Assembly: GCA_030248135.1 (NCBI GenBank)
Contig: JASANC010001587.1
Location: 1 to 64,000 of the forward strand
Source of the DNA: Theristus sp. LFF4_11
Lineage: Eukaryota > Nematoda > Chromadorea > Monhysterida > Xyalidae
Direction of reading: 5' to 3'
DNA: 64,000 bases
Made by a program: the position numbers and the translations under genes. Under the pieces are notes generated by a model. It made no database searches. It was not told the DNA's origin and worked only from the letters and a program-made list of their open reading frames with translations. Numbering within the stretch: position 1 is the stretch's first letter; the number at the start of each line of letters is the position of its first letter. Shown piece by piece: positions 57,517 to 64,000 of this stretch.

Positions 57517-59831
57517 TGTGCACGAATGGTCGCGCGTGTGAAACAGACAGCCAGTGCAATCACATCGTTGATTCGTGCGTCGACGGCGTGTGTGTCTGCG
57601 TTCGTAAGCAAACTAACGTTTTAGAGTTACTGCTGTTTGTCATCATAGTTTTCGACTACGACAATTAACTTCCGGTATACACAACCTTAAATGTCGATAC
57701 ACTGACACGTAAATGTGCCTCGTAAAACCCGGAATTATACGAATGCCATGTTTATAAGAAAGTAACTAATGACGATTAGCTGTTATGATCCAATTTCTGA
57801 ATGAGCTGATAAGAATGGCGAATGATCTTACTTATCGTTCATACCGCATTTCAAATGTGTACGCAGCTTGCAAAGACAATGTGAGATGCGACTCAGACGC
57901 ACAATGTGGTAACAAAGCGGGCGCCTGTGTCTGGGACGGGTACACATGGCTGCTGACACAGAATGGCAGAACACAGTTCAAGAAATGCAGGTGCACCACA
58001 CAAGACCAAACAGGTCAGGCTGAGCTTGGAAAAGCAATTGATTGACTGTCACACGCTAAAAAAATGTCCAAAGTGGTGTCGACAGGAGTTCCGAATTAGC
58101 TACAGCAAACAGGAATTTTTGAACACAGCCAAATTGTGGTAATTTTCTAAAGCTAAATAACTAAGAACGGTTCAGTATTCAAGTACACGTCAAAAATTGT
58201 CCAGTTTTACTGTTGAAAATGCAACTTCCCTCTATGAAATGGACAAAACATCAATAAAACATTATTTTTGCTCTTTTAGTTTTCCGGATCATTCCGAAAA
58301 TGGTCTAGCTAAACTCAGCTCGACGAGACGCTTCGAACGAACCTAACTTGTATTAAAAATTTTTTTAATTTTTTTTTATTTAAAAAAAATTAAGTTTTTT
58401 CCTTAACCCTAGGTGTCCTATCGGCCACAATGGACGGCGTGTGTGTCTGCGTTCGTAAACGAACTAACGTTTTAGAGTAACTGCTGTTTGTCATCATAGT
58501 TTTCCACTGCGGCAATTAATTTCCGGTATACAACCTTAAAAGTCGACACACTGACACGTAAATGTGCCATGTAAACCTCGGAATTATACGATCCGTTCGT
58601 TATGAAGCGCATGTTTACAAGAAAGCAGCTAATGCTGATTAGCTGTTATGATTCAATTTTTCAATGAGCTGATAAGAATGGCGAGTGATCTTAATTATTG
58701 TTCATACCGCATTTCAAATGTGTACGCAGCTTGCAAAGACAATGTGAGATGCGACTCAGACGCACAATGTGGTAACAAAGCGGGCGCCTGCGTCTGGGAT
58801 TCGGGAATGTATCTGCTCACCGGCAAAACAGAGTTCAAGGCATGCAGGTGCCAGCAAGAACAAACAGGTCAGGCTGAGCTGCAAAAGCGATTGATTGACT
58901 GTCACACGCCAAAAATGTCCAAAGTGGTGTCGGATGTCCTATCGGCCACAGCGTCCGACTCCGAAGTGCTGTTTTGTCCCGGACATAAGCGTGGCGACCA
59001 AAAGTTTGAAAACCCCTGCGTGCGCTGCATATCGATTGGATGGGTATTTTTTGCGTTACTACTATGCACATAAGCAAATATTTTTGATTTTTGGAACACA
59101 GTAATACAGTGTCCACTTTAGCATAACACAGTCCGTGTTATTTTTTATACCCACCATGATACGCATTGCTTTGAATGGCATGCGAAACATCAGCGGCAGG
59201 TGTGAACGTTACGATAACGTGTGTTTGGATCACGCCTGCTCACTTTTTTCGTCACAAATACAGTATGGCGAGAATTCACAGGCCACTGGAGTCGCTCCAG
59301 CAAACAGTTTACCAAAAACAGCCACCGGACTGCAATTCAATCACTTTCATTTCATGTCAGAAGCGATCAGTACGCAAAGTGTGGGGTTGGGTGGTGGGGC
59401 ATGCATGTGTTCTGTACAGTGTGTATTATGCACTGTACAGTGTGTCATGTGTTTTGTGTTCATAAAAAACAAAGCTAGCATGTGTTGGGGACAGACGGAC
59501 AATAAAAGCACGCATATACCACCACACACACGCGTGCATGGGGTTTCCAAACTTTTGGTCGCCACCATTACGTATATACCCTATCACCGGACATTTTTAT
59601 TTAGCGTGCATTGAGTTTGTGTCTTCTTGGCAGTGCTATTCACTAAAAATTGTGAGTTTAATATACTTAAAATCACAACCGATTGCTTAACGCATGTATG
59701 CAGGTTGCCAGCAAGGAGCATCGTGCAATGACGACGCAGACTGCGGTCAAAAGTCCGGTGCTTGCAGGTACACGCTTTCATGGATGCCCCCCTACAATTC
59801 AGTACCCGAATGGAAATGCAACTGTGCTTAG
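57517..59831 (+). CDS. Cysteine-rich repeat exons, probable C-terminal extension of the protease
   Basis: Four exons, phase 1 at each shared internal junction: 57517-57603, 57867-58013, 58730-58867 and 59704-59831 (stop TAG). Each encodes one module with six cysteines of the form C-x5-C-x2-D-x(A/S/Q)-x-C...C...C-x-C: CTNGRACETDSQC, CKDNVRCDSDAQCGNKAGAC (twice) and CQQGASCNDDADCGQKSGAC. Being symmetric phase-1 exons, any number can be added or skipped without frame loss. Exons 2 and 3 come from a recent ~500 bp duplication but differ at the C-terminal half. They share strand and spacing with the protease and have no start codon or signal peptide of their own, hence the link is inferred. The module resembles small disulphide modules such as EB-type repeats; no firm family. 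Confidence 0.6.
57583..58932. repeat. ~500-bp tandem segmental duplication interrupted by dispersed repeat E
   Basis: 57583-58078 and 58432-58932 are ~90-95% identical by eye, including a cysteine-rich exon and both flanking introns. Between them sits dispersed repeat E (58079-58411). The second copy reads through the insertion point intact (gtgtcggatgtcctatcgg), so the insertion happened after the duplication. Confidence 0.85.
58079..58411. mobile_element. Dispersed repeat E, copy 2
   Basis: Homologous to 24917-25253; inserted in an intron between the duplicated cysteine-rich exons. The empty equivalent site is visible at ~58928 in the sister duplicate. Confidence 0.7.
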
Positions 59832-61436
59832 GAGACTGGCGACTTTTAGGGTTTCTTTGTGTGTGAAACGTTTTTGTGCACGTAGTTCTAAAACTACGTT
59901 TGGCTGGTGTTTTGACCATTTGAACTTATCACAAAACTACTGACTGCGGTGGGTGCTAATCAAACTTCGCTGAACTTGTGGGCTCGAAATTATAATAACT
60001 TGAAACAAATGGTTTTAGTAACCCATTGAACTGAAAGTGAAAACACAGATATTAACATGAACACGCAGTTCTATGAACAGTCTGCTGTTTTACTGTGATG
60101 TATTCGTGTGATTTTCCCTCGTGTTTTAGACACGTCACTTACAAATTGTACGTACACGCATTCTGAAGTTAATTTACGCAAAAATTCGATAAATTTCAAA
60201 ACCGGTTTCGACAGCAATAAATGAGAAGAGGGTGCGTGCCCAGGCCCAGGCGTTTGTTTTATTGCATTAATTCGTGTAAAAATGTGGGTTTGCCCGTGTG
60301 ACTTCAGTGTGGTGTTCAATATCAAACTTTACCAATGAGTGAACACTACTGGCACCTTTCTAATGGCAGTGATTAAGGAAACAAACGTGATCATAAGAAA
60401 AATGTAACACTGACGATGACACACATCACGCGGGCGTGTATTTGCCCGCAAATGAATTACGGAAAACACAAAAAAGTGTACAATATTGTACATTAATGTG
60501 TAGTATCCGCAAATGTCTTTATATTGATTTGAACCGTTCATGTCAATTGAAACTGCATAATGCGCAAACTGACACGAGTTTAAAACTATGTTGGACTTTG
60601 GCGCCAAGTCTGAGAGAGAAAACCCAAAGATCGACTGCGCATGCGCAATCTTGGTGAGAACGCAAGAAGACGATATGCACGAACAGTCTGTGTTCCCTTC
60701 ACAGGGTGATGTTCAATTGAAAACTGCTCAATACAATGTACGTCTTTGCGTTCAAATGTTGTTACACGAGTGGAAAAGCGCGAAATCGCATTATCCACGT
60801 GTGTTGCTTTCGCGCATGCAAGCTAGATATTCATCAAATGCCTGTTCGTGCGCATTGTTTTGTGACGTTTTTTCTTTTAATTCGTGTAACAATTCACCAG
60901 AATTCGTTAATTTACCGCAGCATTACAAAGCAGCTGTTTCTATGTTTGTCTCAATGTCACACAACTGCTAACAATGCTACAAATTTCAGTAAAACTGTGA
61001 ATTGACGAACGTTTACGAACAGCAGACATTTTCGGTCTTGGGTGTTTTCGTTCAGAAATTACACAGCGTTTGAAGCATATTTTCTCACAGATTGTTTCAG
61101 TGTTACCATGATGTCACACGCATGTGCGTGCGCCAAACAGAAGCCGCTGAAGGACACATGCCCGTTGAAAAAACTAAACCTGTTTACTTTCAACGCTTGC
61201 GCAAAAACCCAATTTTATGTTTGATTCTGTTGTTACTAGACTGAAGATCGTCATAAAAAACGAAGTGCTCGCTCACTCAACTGCTCGTTTTGCTTTAGAC
61301 AAAAAAGACGAGATGAAGAAACGAAAAGAAAAGTACGGTCCCTGAACGTTCACTGCCACGAGCCCGCACATCCATTGCGCATGTGTGCACGTGCGCATTC
61401 CGTTGCAGCATGCAAATGCGCATGATCTCTCCAACA
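59832..61436. other. Intergenic region between the protease genes
   Basis: No supported gene. The 127-codon ORF at 60588-60971 has no signal peptide, domain or biased composition. Sequence rich in TTCGTG/CACGTG-like words but not repetitive. Confidence 0.45.
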
Positions 61437-63837
61437 ATGTTGCATCATTTCGTTTGTGTCACACTTTCGTTTGCCACCGTGGTCTCAGCGACGCGACGCA
61501 CCTGTCAGCAGTACATCGAGTGTGTCAAGATGCATGGCGAGGACAACTGCCTCAGGGGAAACATCATGCCCTGCCACTCGTTGGTTGGTTCCTGTTTCGC
61601 TGGGAAAGCCGGCTGCTTTGCTTGGTTCCATGTTTTTTTTATTTATAATACCCTAATGGATGTTTTATCCATTTTTAGGCCGTGCTTGACAAGAAAATCC
61701 CAGCAGGTGCGTTTGTTAACTTGGTCCCCCCTCCGGTGGAGGTGAATTGGTGCTGAGCGTCTCGTGTACCAATGAGAGGAGGACACAGCTAAACTTAATT
61801 GGAATTTTTCTCGAAATTTAAAAAAATTGATTTTTCTTTTTGTTTCAGTAATCGCTTTTGTTTTACTTTCAGAATTTATCTATTGGCCGTCTGGTCTCAA
61901 TCGAAATGGTCATCTTCAATCGATCTATGCTACCGAAACTGCCACAGACAGTCGCTGGCCAAACGGTCTTCTTCCATACACGATTCAACTGGCAGACAGT
62001 GATTCTAGACTTGCGAAACAAGAAGTAACAACATGGAACTTTAGTCAAACCTTTGACGAATGCAAACTATAAACGTTTGCAGAGCACAATTCGATCTGCA
62101 GTGCGTCGTGCGATGCGTTTGATTGAAGCGATCAGCTGCGTTCGTTTCGTGCCAGCAAAAGGCAGTGAACTGCACTCACTACGAATTGACATTCACAATC
62201 GCTATCGGTGCTCGTCGGCCATTGGTCGACTGCCTCATCGGTTGCTTTGCTTTAATGACGTCTTGATTGGCTGAGTTTGAATTATAAATGCACTGATTGG
62301 TTATAAGAGGTGGTCATTGAGTTTTCTATGTCGTCTTGCTAACTTTCACTGAACATCAATGAGTCTAAGGTTGTCGATTCTTAATTTTACTGCCCTGCAA
62401 ATTATCTCTAACAAACAAACTGAATGAAACGAAAAATCTTCCAGAAATAGACTGAATTTACTGTTCGTTGCGTCAAGTCTTTCACCTTTCATTGCGGGTT
62501 ATTGTTCACTAATAAGCGACGAACGCAGTTCCAGCCACAACAATTCAACATTTCCTTTCTCAACTTCAGCTATCAACCGCAAACGATCTCGCTCGGCCAC
62601 TGGTGCACCAGTGGTCAGTGGTACGGCGAGCGTGTGGTCGTGATGCGCATGGTTCACCAGCTGCTGCACACCCTTGGCCTCACGCACGAGCATCAACGTG
62701 CTGATCGTGACCAACATGTGCACGTTGCACAGGACAACATCATTGTACGTTACAACTGACACCGGTGACTTATAGAAACGTGTCACACCTAAATGGCGTC
62801 ATTTGCTTTGAAAACGCCTGTCTCTTATGTAGCCACCAGACCAGAATGGCAAGTTTAGTTCATTCCTTCACCAACATTTTTGTTACAGTACGGCCAAATA
62901 AATAAGGCAGTCCTTGTATTCACCTCAAGACGAGACAAGTCGCAGACTAGGAGTTGTCTTTTTCAAGAAAGCCAATATAAATCCCAATGGTGCGTGCGAG
63001 GGAGAAAGAATGAACAAAACAAGCACGAAGAATCATTTAGTTTAAAAAACACGTCACCTTTGACACATAACTGGGTTTCTAAGCGTCCTTTTGTTTTCAT
63101 TCAAATTTCGCGCGCTCCTTGCACCCTGAAAAAAAGCTGCCATGTTTACCGGTCATTCCGCATGTGTATGGATGACCAACGAGCGCATGACATCATTTCA
63201 GTCAGACACGTTCGAAAAAATCGGCCATACACAAGCTGAATGAGTTGAACCCAATGTCAAAATCAGAATACTGACAACTTGTTTCAGAAATCAGACAAAG
63301 CGAACTACGAGAAGTACGAGCGTCTGATTGTGCGAACATTCGGCATTGGCTACGATTATGATTCTCTGCTGCACTACGGGTCTGATGCAGCACGCAACTC
63401 GACGGCCAGAGGGAGCGTGCTCTGGGCGCTCAGCGGCACATCCGTCGGCCAAGAGGACAGACTGAGTGCAAAGGACAGGCAGCGACTGAATCGGTTGTAC
63501 TCGTGTGATGATCGCAAGAAAGTCACCCCGGCGACGACGGACACGGACACGAGACCTGGTAAGACTCAATATGCTCAGTGGAAGGAAGCAAAGTGAGAGG
63601 GCAGGAAAGGTGAGGTTGAAAGAAAATGAAAGATAGGAGGGTAGGAAACTGAGGAGAGGAAAAGAGAACAGATTAACGGAGATAAGAAGGCAACCAATTG
63701 ATTGTGCTGACCACACAAAAAATGTTGGTGCAGTGCGATCGTCGAAGTGCCGTAAGCCGTCGCAGTGCTCCCGGCGTGCATTCCAGAACAGCACGGTGTG
63801 CAAACGGTGGAACGCGCTGGTGTGTGTCGACACAGAC
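61437..63837 (+). CDS. Astacin-family metalloprotease-like protein, catalytically degenerate (continues past window end)
   Basis: In-phase exons: 61437-61583, 61679-61706, 61873-62024, 62083-62240, 62570-62744, 63288-63558, 63734-63837; a further acceptor at ~63966 suggests more. The first two exons (signal peptide MLHHFVCVTLSFATVVSA, a cysteine-rich stretch, then AVLDKKIPA) are assigned less surely. The domain follows astacin order: SRWPNGLLPYTIQL (mature N-terminus), ISCVRFVPAKG, CSSAIGRLPHR, QTISLGHWC, the zinc site HQLLHTLGLTHEHQRADRD, NYEKY, the turn YDYDSLLHYGSDA, IG/VGQEDRLSAKDRQRLNRLY. All three zinc-ligand His are present, but the catalytic Glu of HExxH is Gln and the Met-turn Met is Leu, so peptidase activity is unlikely. 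A C-terminal cysteine-rich exon (CRKPSQCSRRAFQNSTVCKR) follows, as in nematode NAS proteins with ShK-like or other tails. Confidence 0.85.
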
Positions 63838-64000
63838 GTGCGTTTGCTGGGGGCAACTCACGAATGACGCAGCATTTTTATTCAACACATTCGCATTCGG
63901 TCAATCATTGTGTTCTAAAATTGAATCCTTGCAATGAATACTGCAACTAATTGATTGATTCTTGCAGAAAATGCATCAACCCCCGAAGAATCCAACAACT

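Noticed and set aside
60588..60971. 127-codon ORF between the proteases
   Set aside because: No splice-consistent neighbours, domain or signal peptide.

Overview
This is a window of an animal nuclear genome, most likely an ecdysozoan invertebrate. The evidence is short spliced introns with tttcag-type acceptors, a 13-exon HSP90 ending in MEEVD, and cathepsin, astacin, anoctamin and TMTC genes. Two unrecognised secreted or membrane genes, a very tight same-strand POLR3K/CLCC1-like pair and NAS-like protease architecture lean towards a nematode, but the taxon is not proven. All gene models were assembled by hand from exon phase and known protein families; every reported exon chain keeps frame across its junctions.

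Layout. 1-5060: a ~1.2 kb satellite made of inverted CCAGTTTT/AACTGG arms plus a spacer. 5263-7653 (+): the last seven exons of an anoctamin (TMEM16). 8027-9675 (+): a five-exon unrecognised secreted protein. 11010-11468 (+): a small possible membrane ORF. 12500-14201 (-): the 3' end of a coiled-coil gene with a hAT-type MITE in an intron. 14444-27300: a transposon-dense island. It holds a Penelope-like element of the N-terminal GIY-YIG (Naiad-like) type, with an intact 1011-aa RT ORF, a separate spliced ORF1, terminal direct repeats, an intronic array of tandem hairpins and an unusual hammerhead-like motif. Downstream lie nested non-autonomous elements (hAT-like copies with 8-bp target duplications, a long foldback element, G-tract-rich elements). 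27948-30262 (+): an unrecognised five-exon type I membrane protein. 30688-37044 (-): a complete 11-exon TMTC gene (774 aa). 37-45.5 kb: essentially gene-free. 46050-47480 (-): CLCC1-like protein directly behind POLR3K. 48255-52951 (-): complete HSP90 (735 aa), with a hAT MITE in its 5'UTR intron and heat-shock elements upstream. 55030-59831 (+): a papain-family cysteine protease followed by phase-1 cysteine-rich repeat exons, one recently duplicated. 61437 to the window end (+): an astacin-family protein lacking the catalytic Glu and the Met-turn Met.

How the parts relate. HSP90 (-) and the cathepsin (+) are divergent and share a ~1 kb intergenic region holding the heat-shock elements. The type I membrane gene and TMTC converge with ~425 bp between their stops. 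POLR3K and the CLCC1-like gene have about 100 bp between stop and next start, as in an operon. The two protease genes at the right edge are same-strand neighbours. The strongest novelty candidates are RNA structures of the Penelope-like element: a hammerhead core whose three strands occur in a non-cyclic order, split between two adjacent hairpins, and a covarying tandem hairpin array inside the ORF1 intron.
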